A model generated the notes under the pieces. That model searched no databases and had not been told where the DNA came from. It worked only from the letters and a program-made list of their open reading frames with translations. From NCBI RefSeq assembly GCF_900103825.1, contig NZ_FNIF01000005.1:62001-126000 (forward strand): a stretch of DNA of 64,000 nucleotides. The letters run 5' to 3'. Of this stretch, positions 1 through 9,700 are shown piece by piece (position 1 is the stretch's first letter; the number at the start of each line of letters is the position of its first letter). The DNA comes from Paenibacillus sp. yr247. GTDB taxonomy: Bacteria; Bacillota; Bacilli; Paenibacillales; NBRC-103111. The position numbers and the translations under genes are program-made.

Positions 1-927
1 TACACCGTGAGCACTGCTTATGCCTTTTTGAAACAACATCAGGTTGTGCTCAGAGAGTCCTAATTTCTCGATTTCGGTGAGTGTGCTCCCCAGATCGAGA
101 ATTCGCATGACGACTTTCTCTCCATGAATCGTTGGAAGAGAGGAGATTCGAATATCTACCTTACGGAATTCAATATCCATCTCAACGCGACCATCTTGCG
201 GCAGTCTTCTTTCCGCGACGTTCATGTTCGCCATGATTTTGATCCTAGCAATAATAACACTCTGCATGTGAGGAGGTAGTGTCCTCTCAGTTCGCATGAC
301 CCCATCCACTCGATATCGAATACGCAAGCTATCTTCCTGCGGATCCATGTGAATGTCACTCGCTCCAATTTGGATCGCTTGAATAATGATTTGATTCACC
401 GTCTTGACGACTGGAGAATCCTCATCTTCCACTTGCGGCTTCGCTGCTTCCGATTCACGAGTATTTAAGTTCTGCATGATCTGCTCGACGGATTCTTGCA
501 GCCCATAATAGCGCTTAATCGCACGTTGGAGTTCATCTTTCGAAGCAATCGTAGGCTCAATGCGGAAACCAGTCGTCATACGAAGCTCATCTATAGCAAA
601 ATAGTCCAAAGGGTCGGCCATCGCCAAAATAAGTTTATTGCCTTCAGTCCGAATTGGTAAAACCTGATGCTGCTCAGCAAGCCGCTGCGGGATAATATTA
701 ATAATTTTCGTTTCAATTTTTTGACGGTAAAGTTGGATATGCGGAATGCCCAGTTGGAATTCAAGCACTTCGATTAGCTGCTGTTCTGTTATGTAATTCC
801 GGGTTATCAGCACATCGCCGAGTCTCATATTCAGCTCTTTTTGCTCTCTGAGGGCATTTTTCAGCTGTTCTTCCGAGATCAAGCCGGATTCGACCAAGAG
901 ATCTCCGATTCTTTTTCGAGGAGCCAT
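1..927 (-). CDS. GspE/PilB-family secretion or pilus assembly ATPase, N-terminal part (cut by window edge)
   Basis: The reading frame runs off the left edge, so only the first 309 residues are visible. Residues 1-150 fit an MshEN-type N-terminal domain (GDLLVESGLISEEQL, then LGIPHIQLYRQ). From about residue 190 the T2SSE ATPase domain begins with GASDIHMDPQEDSLRIRYRVDG and later SLPTIHGEKVVMRIL. The Walker motifs would lie beyond the edge. Proteins of this family are cytoplasmic hexameric motors for type IV pilus, competence pilus or type II secretion assembly. Which one cannot be decided without the neighbouring genes. The ATG at 925-927 is preceded by GGAG two bases upstream, after a run of G residues. 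Confidence 0.85.
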   Translation of the reverse strand, partial: MAPRKRIGDLLVESGLISEEQLKNALREQKELNMRLGDVLITRNYITEQQLIEVLEFQLGIPHIQLYRQKIETKIINIIPQRLAEQHQVLPIRTEGNKLILAMADPLDYFAIDELRMTTGFRIEPTIASKDELQRAIKRYYGLQESVEQIMQNLNTRESEAAKPQVEDEDSPVVKTVNQIIIQAIQIGASDIHMDPQEDSLRIRYRVDGVMRTERTLPPHMQSVIIARIKIMANMNVAERRLPQDGRVEMDIEFRKVDIRISSLPTIHGEKVVMRILDLGSTLTEIEKLGLSEHNLMLFQKGISSAHGV

Positions 928-1126
928 AACTCCATTTCCCCCCCATCGTATTCAAAAAACCTTTTTCCGACATCAAAAAAGGCCAGTTGCTTTATTCGCA
1001 CCTGACTCCTAAGTGCCTATATACAGGTAGTCAGCAAATCATTAAGGGCACAAAATGGATAATCTTTTTTATTTAAACATACCGGGAATTCTTTGGTCAA
1101 TGTAAGTTTCATTCGACAAAAGAAAA

Positions 1127-1148
1127 CCTCACTCCCGCAAGAGCAAGG
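1127..1148 (-). terminator. Rho-independent terminator after the YfhP-like gene
   Basis: Read on the minus strand, CCTTGCTC and GAGTGAGG form an 8-bp stem containing G-T wobbles, followed by TTTTCTTTT. It lies just past the stop codon of the membrane hydrolase gene and would end the three-gene operon. Confidence 0.5.
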
Positions 1149-1158
1149 CTTCCATTAT

Positions 1159-2154
1159 TCATACATATGGCGGGTCCCACGCCTTTTTATCCCAACCGAG
1201 CGTGGCGCTCACAACGTTCATGTCGCGATCAAGAAAAACGTTAACGCCGAACGGCAGCTTGCGTTTGTGCCAAAAGCGCACATCCCGCCATTGCACTTCA
1301 TAACCGTCGTTATTCTCTTTCCAGCACACGTGGATACGCTGTGCGAAGTGCAGGAAGGCACGAACACCATCTGTAGCCAAGGTAGCCTGCACGATAGGGT
1401 GCGAGTGGTCTTGATTGTAATCGATTTTACTGTACTCTACTTGGATCAGAACGCGGCCATTGAGGACTTCTCCTAAATAGAAGTGCTTATCTCCCTCAAG
1501 TACGAATTGCCAACGAAACCAACTGAGGCTAGGGATGAGATGGCAGATCCCATCTGCGAGGTTCAACTCACTTTTTACGAGCTCTATGAATCGATTGCGC
1601 TGCGAGGCTCTGATGGAAATGTAGAAAAAGGATGCGGCATAAATAAGAGCGAACATCTCTCCGATATGACTGCCTCCATTTCCTTCCCAAACGAATATCC
1701 ATATTAAGATGCCTAGCGTATGAAGGCCAAACAAGAAAGGTTCATAGAGACAGAGGGTGTCGAGATGGAACCATTTCGGGGAAAATGGACGAAAGCACTG
1801 GACGCCATACACGTTAAACAGATCTAGAAAAACGTGAAACACAACAGCTGCAAATGTCCATAAATATAAGCTAATCAGATGCTCCCAAACGCCAAACATA
1901 GCAGCAAGAGGCAAGCTGAGAAGGATGGGCCAAATGAACAAAGCCGGCAATGAATGTGTAATCCCCCGATGAACACGCACATAGTTAGCATAACCTTTTA
2001 AACGTGCTAGGGTATCAAAATCAGGGGCATGCGAACCAATCAGTGTGCCTGCAAGTATGGCATGGGCTAGGGTAGGTTCCTGTACGACGGCCGGTTCCAA
2101 ACAAGCTAATCCCGCTAGGGTAACACCGAATAATAAGTGGCTTCCAGTATCCAT
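1159..2154 (-). CDS. YfhP/YdjM-like membrane-bound metal-dependent hydrolase (DUF457)
   Basis: The protein (331 residues from the second ATG) begins MDTGSHLLFG, the usual opening of the YfhP/YdjM family, which decides the start at 2154 over the ATG five codons upstream. The HAPDFDTL (about residues 40-48) and RGITHS (about 65-70) segments carry the conserved His/Asp residues of the family. At least four membrane helices follow, then a soluble C-terminal domain of about 150 residues. Family members are annotated as inner-membrane metal hydrolases, but the substrate is not established. It is the last gene of an operon after two acyltransferases (20-35 bp gaps), so a membrane-lipid or envelope role is a reasonable inference. 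Confidence 0.8.
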   Translation of the reverse strand: MDTGSHLLFGVTLAGLACLEPAVVQEPTLAHAILAGTLIGSHAPDFDTLARLKGYANYVRVHRGITHSLPALFIWPILLSLPLAAMFGVWEHLISLYLWTFAAVVFHVFLDLFNVYGVQCFRPFSPKWFHLDTLCLYEPFLFGLHTLGILIWIFVWEGNGGSHIGEMFALIYAASFFYISIRASQRNRFIELVKSELNLADGICHLIPSLSWFRWQFVLEGDKHFYLGEVLNGRVLIQVEYSKIDYNQDHSHPIVQATLATDGVRAFLHFAQRIHVCWKENNDGYEVQWRDVRFWHKRKLPFGVNVFLDRDMNVVSATLGWDKKAWDPPYV

Positions 2155-2188
2155 GTGTCGATCACTCATCCTTTTGTCTTGGTGTACA

Positions 2189-3172
2189 TTATCCTGCTTC
2201 CGATGAGGTCATATCTAAACTCCCGATCAAACCGTTACTTGTTTGAACGGCAGTAACCGATTGGACTTTCTCCCAACGTTCCTGAGCATTAAACCAATAA
2301 AACCAAGACGATGGCTGATTTCGGATAACCTTCTCGATAAAACCATTCAGCAATAGGTTTGCCTTGGAACGCTCTGAATGTCCAGATCGGTCAAATTGTT
2401 CATGCAGATAAACAGGAGTGCCAAATTCCAGCCGATGATTAAATCCTCGGACGCGATATCCGTAGAAGGGCACAATAGGCACATGATGCTCGAGTGCCAA
2501 CATTGCCGCCCCTTCAGGTGTACGCGTAAGTCTGCCAAACAACCTGGACAATGGAAATGTCGGTCTCCAGAAGTCACCGAGGATGAACACGACTCCGCCG
2601 CCAAGTACATGCTTTTTCAAAGTACGATATAGTTCTAGGGGGGGGACATTGTCATAATCCAAGCCTTTACATCCCAGAGCTGCGAACTTCATATAGAGTG
2701 GTTTAAGCTCAGGGCTCCCCGCTGAAGCAACTGTTAAACAATCGAATTTCTTAGTCAAATACCAATAATAGTAGAAAAAGTTGCCCACGTGAGGAGAATA
2801 AACAATGAATCCCTTCCCATTCGCACGGCTCTGTGCTTCTTGCAGATGTTCCTCACCATGTACATGAAAATAATTAGCATGAAGCTTTTTCAAACGATTG
2901 GATTGGAAGAGAATTTCATAAAGCGTGAACACTGCATTTTGAACATAATGCTTTGAGAAAGACCTCAATGAACTCTTAGGCATCTCACCTAGCAGGTCTA
3001 CCATATTTTGTTCCACAAGCCTCAGAAACCCTTTACGTAATGCCCCGTATAGAACAAACGCTAATATATAACAGGCAGCTGCCATCATCCAAATGGGGAA
3101 GACACTGAAGACTCTCTCAATTCGATCAAGTCTATGTTCATTTGATGTTAGCTTCGCAATCCATTCATACAA
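2189..3172 (-). CDS. LABLAT-family (HtrB/LpxL-like) acyltransferase
   Basis: The 327-residue protein has one N-terminal membrane segment (about 28-46) and then the lysophospholipid / lipid A acyltransferase fold. Family signatures are [12 protein letters not shown] (about 125-136, the conserved His and Asn) and [22 protein letters not shown] (about 218-239). Proteins of this superfamily transfer a fatty acyl chain to a membrane acceptor at the inner face of the membrane. Lipid A is not expected in a Gram-positive, so the acceptor is unknown. It lies 20 bp downstream of a GNAT-type N-acyltransferase, a pairing that recalls two-step N- then O-acylation of an aminolipid. It could equally modify a lipoprotein or glycolipid. 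Confidence 0.75.
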   Translation of the reverse strand: MYEWIAKLTSNEHRLDRIERVFSVFPIWMMAAACYILAFVLYGALRKGFLRLVEQNMVDLLGEMPKSSLRSFSKHYVQNAVFTLYEILFQSNRLKKLHANYFHVHGEEHLQEAQSRANGKGFIVYSPHVGNFFYYYWYLTKKFDCLTVASAGSPELKPLYMKFAALGCKGLDYDNVPPLELYRTLKKHVLGGGVVFILGDFWRPTFPLSRLFGRLTRTPEGAAMLALEHHVPIVPFYGYRVRGFNHRLEFGTPVYLHEQFDRSGHSERSKANLLLNGFIEKVIRNQPSSWFYWFNAQERWEKVQSVTAVQTSNGLIGSLDMTSSEAG

Positions 3173-3192
3173 GATAAGTCCTCCTTACCTAC

Positions 3193-3963
3193 TTAAGTTG
3201 TTAGAAAATGGCGCTTATAACGACGCGTAACCCGATCTTTTTGCAAAATAATGAAAAAATCCACGGTTCCGAACAACTCATCGTAAGCCGGATCTCCGCC
3301 AATCTCAGCGCCGAGCCATTGATAACCTTTCATCAAAGGCGGCAGCTTGCGAAACAGGTTTTTATCGTTGCAATCGATGTCTAATTGAGCTAGGCCAGGA
3401 ATTCGATGTGTCAAAAGAGGCTCAATACCGAACCGGTCTGTCAGCACCTGCTTCTGACGCAGCATCGTGTAGATTAAATTCAATTCTTCCAAATTGTCCA
3501 TATGAATACTCGCACAACCAATCAAATGCGTATAATTTCGCTCGCTAATATAACCGGCAATTCCTTCCCATAGGAGTTGAATTGCTTTACCTCCGCGGTA
3601 CTCAGCTGCAATACAGCTGCGGCCAAGCTCAAGTGTTTGATTTTTTAAATCTGCATAAGTCGTTAGATTAAATTCAGTTTCAGAATAAAATCCAATCCCG
3701 TTCAAAGCACGATCTCCAGGCAGCAATCGGTACGTTCCAATTACCTGATCGGTTTCGATATCTTTCACAATGAGATGATCACAGTACGCATCGTAGGCAT
3801 CTTTTTCAAGCCCTTCCTCATTCAGCATCCGCATGTTTTTCTCTTCCTCAACAAAAACCTGATACCTAAGCCGCATGGCCTGCTCAATCTCATGTGCGCT
3901 GCTTGCAAGCATAACAGACAGCTTGGCATGCTGGGGTGCCGTATTCAGAAGTGTTCCGTTCAT
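3193..3963 (-). CDS. GNAT-type N-acyltransferase (OlsB / hemolysin-like family)
   Basis: About 256 residues from the ATG at 3963, preceded by AAAGGCGTGAGG; a GTG ten codons upstream is possible but has no site. The segments MRLRYQVFVEEE, IGTYRLLPG and LELGRSCIAAEYRGG, then LLWEGIAGY, match the autoinducer-synthase-like / OlsB acyltransferase family (Acetyltransf_5), which uses acyl-ACP or acyl-CoA to N-acylate an amino acid such as ornithine. It heads an operon with a LABLAT acyltransferase and a YfhP-like membrane protein. Ornithine-lipid-type synthesis is an inference; the amino-acid acceptor cannot be read from the sequence. Confidence 0.75.
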   Translation of the reverse strand: MNGTLLNTAPQHAKLSVMLASSAHEIEQAMRLRYQVFVEEEKNMRMLNEEGLEKDAYDAYCDHLIVKDIETDQVIGTYRLLPGDRALNGIGFYSETEFNLTTYADLKNQTLELGRSCIAAEYRGGKAIQLLWEGIAGYISERNYTHLIGCASIHMDNLEELNLIYTMLRQKQVLTDRFGIEPLLTHRIPGLAQLDIDCNDKNLFRKLPPLMKGYQWLGAEIGGDPAYDELFGTVDFFIILQKDRVTRRYKRHFLTT

Positions 3964-4074
3964 CTTCCTCACGCCTTTCAACTGGAGTCTCACAACTTAA
4001 GCTTAGCAAAGGTTTATTAAGTGTTCGTTTTCTTGTTGTTAAGCTTTTGTAATTTTTACAGAATCACAAAAAAA

Positions 4075-4103
4075 GAGCAAAACTCTTTGAGCGAGTTCTG
4101 CTC
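4075..4103 (-). terminator. Terminator after lrgB-like gene
   Basis: On the minus strand, GAGCAGAACTC and GAGTTTTGCTC pair over 11 positions (one G-T wobble) with a 7-nt loop, followed by seven T residues. It closes the lrgAB-like operon. Confidence 0.8.
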
Positions 4104-4119
4104 CAAAACAAGCACATCA

Positions 4120-4809
4120 CTATTTTAACCACATGTAAATGGGAATAAATAAGATCGAAGTCATAATCCCACAAATGGCCATTGATAATCCGGCAAATCC
4201 GCCCTGTCGTTCAGAATCTTTGAGAACTTTAGCCGTTCCGATGCCATGAGCTGCTGTTCCAAGAGCAATTCCGATGGAGATATCATCTCTAATGCGAAGC
4301 CAACTCAAAATGCGAGTACCAAACATACTGCCAAACAGCCCAGTTATTGTGGTTAAAACCGCCGTCAGTTCGGGGATTCCACCTAGTCGTACAGCTATTT
4401 CGATAGATATGGGGGAACTTACCGATTTCGGCAGCATACTCAGAATAATCGATTGACTTCCGCCTAGAAGCCCTACAATGGCAGCACTCGCTCCAATGCC
4501 TGTAATTGAACCTGCTAAAACACTCAGCAAAACACGCGCCAAATTTGTACGAATTAATACTCTGTATTTGAAAAGAGGTACGCCTAACGCCACGGTAGCA
4601 GGTCCCAATAAAAGCGTCAGTACATCTGCCCCTCGTTTAAAGTCCTCAAAAGGAATACGAAAACACACCAATATAAGGATAATGAACCCCGTACATACAA
4701 AAAGCGGATGCATAAACCGCCATCGTTGGTATAACAAATTGGCAAACGCATAGCTGATCACACTTAGTGAAAGTCCGAATAATGGGTGCTGAAGTATACT
4801 ATTTGTCAT
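4120..4809 (-). CDS. LrgB/CidB-family membrane protein
   Basis: 229 residues, almost wholly hydrophobic, with six or seven predicted helices. The conserved LLGPATVALGVPLFKY (about residues 66-81) and ALGTAAHGIGTAKV (about 182-195) stretches identify the LrgB/CidB/YohK family. In Bacillales these partner a small LrgA/CidA holin-like protein and affect murein hydrolase activity or export of pyruvate and glycolate, depending on the member. Its start overlaps the lrgA-like gene by 11 bases, so the two are translationally coupled. Which of the lrg, cid or yohJK-type roles applies is not determinable here. Confidence 0.88.
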   Translation of the reverse strand: MTNSILQHPLFGLSLSVISYAFANLLYQRWRFMHPLFVCTGFIILILVCFRIPFEDFKRGADVLTLLLGPATVALGVPLFKYRVLIRTNLARVLLSVLAGSITGIGASAAIVGLLGGSQSIILSMLPKSVSSPISIEIAVRLGGIPELTAVLTTITGLFGSMFGTRILSWLRIRDDISIGIALGTAAHGIGTAKVLKDSERQGGFAGLSMAICGIMTSILFIPIYMWLK

Positions 4810-5200
4810 TTGTATTTCCCTCCTGACTCAGCTTAGACGAAACCCATCCAGTTACAATAAGAACAGCCACAGTTGCACCAATAATACCGCCACAAATGGC
4901 AACCCAATTGGCTCCAATGACCGGAATAAACAAAAGAATACCTACCGTATAAGGGATAAAAAAGAGCATCATGTGCCTAGTCAGTACGGAAGCCGCTTCT
5001 TCCACCCAACTAAGCTTTATAAGCTTAGCGAACAATGCCGCGGTAAATAGAATGAGCCCGATCACGTTGCCCGGTAACGGCAGGTGCAGGCTCATTTGAA
5101 TCACAAAACCTATGAAATTAAAACCTAATAATATAGCAAAACCAAGCATAACTTCTCCATTCCAGCTCCAAGCAGCCCTATCCAGAGTCTTTGCAAGCAT
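4799..5200 (-). CDS. LrgA/CidA-family holin-like membrane protein
   Basis: 133 residues with four hydrophobic segments. The PLPGNVIGLILFTAAL motif (about residues 41-56) and VLTRHMMLFFIPYTVGI are typical of LrgA/CidA proteins. The ATG at 5200 has only a weak A/G-rich stretch upstream, and it lies inside the end of a 33-codon frame, suggesting coupling to that upstream translation. It overlaps the lrgB-like gene. No LytST-type regulator is in the window. Confidence 0.85.
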   Translation of the reverse strand: MLAKTLDRAAWSWNGEVMLGFAILLGFNFIGFVIQMSLHLPLPGNVIGLILFTAALFAKLIKLSWVEEAASVLTRHMMLFFIPYTVGILLFIPVIGANWVAICGGIIGATVAVLIVTGWVSSKLSQEGNTNDK

Positions 5201-5279
5201 TTCTTATTTCTCTTAACATAACATAAAAAATCGAGGACATAAAGATAGAAAGCAGCACTTCTGCCCATGTTATTCCCAT
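5178..5279 (-). CDS. Possible small 33-residue membrane peptide upstream of lrgA
   Basis: The frame starts MGITWAEVLLSIF and ends EIRNACKDSG, with one hydrophobic segment (about residues 6-22) followed by charged residues. Its ATG at 5279 has a strong site (AGGTGAAGGT), better than that of the lrgA-like gene, and its last 23 bases overlap the start of that gene. This fits either a genuine small membrane protein or a leader peptide used for coupling. I do not recognise a family. Confidence 0.4.
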   Translation of the reverse strand: MGITWAEVLLSIFMSSIFYVMLREIRNACKDSG

Positions 5280-5423
5280 ACCTTCACCTCGGTTTTCGCG
5301 GTTTTTTGGATAGTGTATGAGGGAGACCAGAGAAAATGACTGCTTTCCTAATGAATATTTTTTTTGTGTTGTGGAATCGTATAACAGGATGACAAAATTC
5401 TTAAAAAGGAGAGAAACACAATT

Positions 5424-5639
5424 ATGGCAAAGCCAGACAATCGCGAAGATAATCCAGCACGCCTGCAGAACGCTATCGATCACACGATTGCCAACCTACA
5501 TGAAGCTGAAGATTATTTAGACGAACATGCAGATGAAATAACTTCCGAGGAGAAACAAAGCATCGAATCCAAAAACGAGCGTCGCAAAGAAAGCATTAAA
5601 GGCTTCATTGAGGAGAAAAAAGACGAATCTAACAGATAA
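5424..5639 (+). CDS. tlp: Small acid-soluble spore protein Tlp
   Basis: 71 residues, hydrophilic and helical, opening MAKPDNREDNPARLQNAI and containing TIANLHEAEDYL and KNERRKESIKGF, the hallmark of the Tlp family of spore proteins. Tlp is made in the forespore and packaged in the spore core. The site AAGGAGAG lies 11 bases before the ATG. It is a lone plus-strand gene between two minus-strand units. A forespore sigma-G promoter is expected but no convincingly spaced one was found. Confidence 0.92.
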   Translation: MAKPDNREDNPARLQNAIDHTIANLHEAEDYLDEHADEITSEEKQSIESKNERRKESIKGFIEEKKDESNR

Positions 5640-5645
5640 ACACAA

Positions 5646-5677
5646 AGAAGCCTCTTCCATCATTGGAAGAGGCTTCT
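5646..5677. terminator. Hairpin between tlp and rnz (bidirectional terminator)
   Basis: AGAAGCCTCTTCC and GGAAGAGGCTTCT form a perfect 13-bp stem with a 6-nt loop between convergent genes. The T-tracts on either side are poor, so termination is inferred mainly from position and stem strength. Confidence 0.7.
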
Positions 5678-5683
5678 CACTTC

Positions 5684-6613
5684 TCACCCTTTGCGAGGGA
5701 CTTCGAAGCTCCAGAAATCTTTAGCAATGTAGCTGTTGCCATGTAGTTTCTGAGCCTCTAGCAGAAGCTCCATAACGGCATCTCCTTGATATCGCGAGCT
5801 AATATGCGTCATAATCAGTGCGTTCGCTCCTGCTTCCTGAGCAGTCCTTGCCGCATCGTTAGAGGTCGCATGATCAAACGCATACGCAAGCTCCTGCTTG
5901 TCCATGGCGAACGTAGCCTCGTGAACTAGAACATCGGCTCCGCGAGCCAAGTGTTGAGCTCCGTGGCAATAGCGCGTATCACCTAAAATAACGACGATGC
6001 GTCCGGGAATCGGAGCACCAAGATAATCAGCCCCATGAAGCATACGCCCATCCTCCAACTGGACAGACTGGCCTGACTTCAGCTTACCATAGATGGGACC
6101 AGCAGGAATGCCAAGCTCTAAAAGTTTATCTTGCATAAGCTTGCCAGGCTGATCCTTCTCTATCACTCGATAACCGAAACATTCGATGCGATGCTCTAGA
6201 CGAGCCGTCTCAACTTGGAAGCTATCGTCTTCGAAAATCAGACCATCTTCCTCGATTTCCACGATCTTCAGCGTATAGCTCAAATGCGCACCACTCACAT
6301 CAAGCGCTGTTTCAACAAAACGCTTAAGACCTTGAGGTCCATATAATGTAAGCGGTGTATCACCACCTAAATAAGCACGACTCGTTAATAGTCCAGGCAG
6401 ACCATACAAATGATCCCCGTGCAGATGTGTGATGAAAAGCATCTCTGTTCGTCCCAATTTCACCGGAGAATTCAGAATCTGCTGTTGCGTCCCTTCTCCA
6501 CAGTCGAACAACCAGTAGGTTCCCCGTTCATCCAGCAAATTCAAGGCAATTGAGGTGACATTTCGTTGTTTGGAAGGCATGCCTGCCCCCGTTCCCAGAA
6601 AATAGATATCCAC
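5684..6613 (-). CDS. rnz: Ribonuclease Z
   Basis: 309 residues, the usual length of the short form. The N-terminal FLGTGAGMPSKQRN and the metal-binding THLHGDH motif (His63, His65, Asp67, His68) of the metallo-beta-lactamase fold are present, as are GDTRYC and HEATF. The enzyme removes 3' trailers from tRNA precursors that lack an encoded CCA. The start is GTG with GGAG eight bases upstream. The gene stands 106 bp downstream of metH on the same strand. Confidence 0.95.
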   Translation of the reverse strand: MDIYFLGTGAGMPSKQRNVTSIALNLLDERGTYWLFDCGEGTQQQILNSPVKLGRTEMLFITHLHGDHLYGLPGLLTSRAYLGGDTPLTLYGPQGLKRFVETALDVSGAHLSYTLKIVEIEEDGLIFEDDSFQVETARLEHRIECFGYRVIEKDQPGKLMQDKLLELGIPAGPIYGKLKSGQSVQLEDGRMLHGADYLGAPIPGRIVVILGDTRYCHGAQHLARGADVLVHEATFAMDKQELAYAFDHATSNDAARTAQEAGANALIMTHISSRYQGDAVMELLLEAQKLHGNSYIAKDFWSFEVPRKG

Positions 6614-6719
6614 GATCTAAACTCCAATCTCTCTGAAAATCACAATGTTAAAATGTAAAGCGAGGACGCTTCCGAACAAGATTATTCGCGAAAGCTGCCT
6701 CGCTTTATTCATAAACTTC

Positions 6720-9700
6720 TTAACCTACGTTAAAGTAACGCGCTTCCTTATGAGCGAACACAATGGCCGAAACCGACGCTTCTGGCTCCATCATAAACGA
6801 CTCCGTTAGCTCAACGCCAATATCCTCGGGCTTCAGTAAGTTGAACAGTTTCGCTTGGTCGTCCAGATTAGGACATGCCGGATAACCGAAAGAGAAACGT
6901 TGCCCGGTATATTTAGCCCCAAACCTCTCCTGCATCGTCATATCCACGCGATCAGCTATGCCCCATACATCTCGCATGATATGATGCATACGTTCAGCGA
7001 ATCCTTCAGCCAACTCTAATGCAGTCGCCTGAAGAGCATGAGATTTCAAATAATCCCCTTTATCCCGCCATTCTTTGGCCAAATCGTTAATATCATGCCC
7101 GGCTGTAACAAGCAGGAAGCCCACATAATCCATTTGCCCGCTCTCAACTGACTTCAGGTAGTCAGATAAACAGAGATAAGGCTCTTTATCCTGACGCGGG
7201 AAGGTAAAGGTTTCAAGCACTTTGCTGTGATCCTGCGGGTCATATACGATAACATCGTTACCGCTAGACTGTGCTGGGAAGAAGCGGTACATCCCGTGAG
7301 CTTTGATAATCCCATCTTTCTGTGCAGCATATAGGATAGAATCAACCGTATCTTTGAGCTGTAAGGCTTTCGAATCTTTATCGCCCAGCAGTTGTTCCAC
7401 TTTACCTTTCAAACCGAGATGATGTCCTAGCAGCATTTGCATGTTAACATAAGGCATTAGATGGCTGATTGGGTAATCTCTCATGATATGACGCTCCGTA
7501 TCCTGCGGCACTTGCACAGGCAGGTCCTTGGAAACGGCAGACGAACTCACGCGCGTGAGCTGCGGCGATTTTTCTTCCTTCTTGCCAGTATCCATCACAT
7601 CGGATTCCAGACTCTCTCTCAGCTCCTGAATGAGTCGTTTACGCTGCTCAGGATCACTTAGTCGGTTGGCAATATCCAAACCGTCCATCGCATCCTTTGC
7701 ATACAGAACAACCCCCTCATATTCAGGCTGAATACGGGTTTTAGTGAATTTACGAGTAAGCGCAGCGCCACCAACCATAATCGGTACCTCCACACCAGCC
7801 GTGCGTAAATCCTGAGCTGTTATCACCATTTGCTGTGCAGATTTAACGAGCAATCCAGATAAACCAATGGCATCCGGCTTCTCTCTCCGATAAGCTTCAA
7901 TAATTTGCTCCGGCGGTACTTTAATCCCGAGGTTTACAATCTTATAGCCATTGTTCGAAAGGATAATTTCGACTAGATTTTTCCCAATATCGTGGACATC
8001 ACCTTTGACCGTTGCCAAGATGATTTTCCCTTTAACCGCTGTCTCGGATTTCTCCATGAATGGTTCCAGATAATTAACGGATGCCTTCATTACCTCGGCG
8101 CTTTGTAATACCTCCGCTACAATCAATTCATTGTTATTAAAGAGGCGTCCAACTTCCTCCATCCCCTTCATGAGCGGTCCATTAATAACTTCAAGCGGCG
8201 AATACGTTTTTAAAGCAATCTCTAAATCAGGAATTAGACCTTCCTTCGTCCCTTCAACCACATAAGAGCCAAGTCTTTCTTCCAAAGAGAGATTGGAAAT
8301 CTTCTCTTTCTTCTCGACATTCTTCTCACGGAAATGAGCAACGAATTTCGCCAGTGTCTCATCATTCGTATTGTAAATAAGATCCTCGGCTAACTGACGC
8401 TCAGTATCGGGAATTGAAGCATAACGCTCCAGCTTCTCTGTATTTACAATGGCATAATCAAGGCCGGCCTTCGTACAATGATAAAGATATACCGAGTTCA
8501 GCACTTCTCGTCCGGCATCCGGTAATCCGAAAGAGATATTACTTAAGCCTAGAATCGTTTTGGCAGCTGGAAACTTTTCTTTTATCAATTTAATACCCTC
8601 AATCGTCTCAACTGCTGAGCCAATATACTGCGGGTCCCCTGAACCTACAGGGAACATATTAGGATCGAAAATAATATCCTCTGGATTCATGCCATACTTC
8701 TTAGTCAAAAGCTCGTAGGACCGCGTTGCCACTTCGATCTTCGCATCGCGCGAAACGGCTTGACCACGTTCATCAATGAGAATACAAACAACGGCTGCCC
8801 CATAACGATGGATTAAGGGTAAAATCCCTTCAAACTTCGCTTCACCATCCTCCAAGTTAATGGAGTTAATGATCGCTTTACCTTGTGAATACTTGAGACC
8901 AAGCTCAATGATATGGTCATAAGTCGAGTCTATCATTAAAGGAACCTTTACTTTTTTCACAACCTGCTGCATGAACTCTTCGACAGCATAAGCCTCATCA
9001 ATATCCGTATCCTGCAGATTAATGTCGATGACGTGAGCGCCGTTCTTAACTTGATTACGGGCAATCTCAGAGCCTTCTTCAAACTTTCCTTCTTTTATCA
9101 GGCGTTTGAATTTGCGTGAACCGGAAATATTAGTCCGCTCCCCGACCATAATGGGACGGTTTTCAGGCTCAATATAAACCGTTTCAATGCCTGATACAGC
9201 AGGTGGATGGGAGCCATATTTCGTTCGCGGCTTATATTGTCCGAGTGTTTCGGCCAATGCACGAATATGATCCGGTGTTGTACCACAGCAGCCACCCGCA
9301 ATATTCAGCCAGCCCTGTTCCGCAAATCCGGCCATTTTCTTCGCCAAAGATTCTGGAGACTCATGATAATGACCGTTCTCATCAGGTAAACCGGCGTTCG
9401 GATAACAACTAATTGCAGTTTCTGCAATTTCCGACAATGAACGAATATGATCCCTCATGAATTCAGGTCCTGTTGCACAATTCAAACCCATGGAAATGGG
9501 CTTCAAATGTTCAAGTGAAATATAGAAAGATTCAATATTTTGCCCAGCTAACGTTGTCCCCATTGGTTCAATTGTTCCCGAGATCATAATTGGAAGCTCA
9601 ATGCCCAATGTTTCATAGGCTCTGCGTATTCCAATACTCCCTGCTTTCACATTGAGTGTATCCTGGGAAGTTTCTAAGAGAAGTGCATCAACGCCTGCTT

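Noticed and set aside
5353..5384. A sigma-G-like promoter before tlp (GAATA and CGTATAA)
   Set aside because: The spacing is 20 bp, longer than the usual 17-18 bp, and the -10 is imperfect, so it was not listed as a feature.
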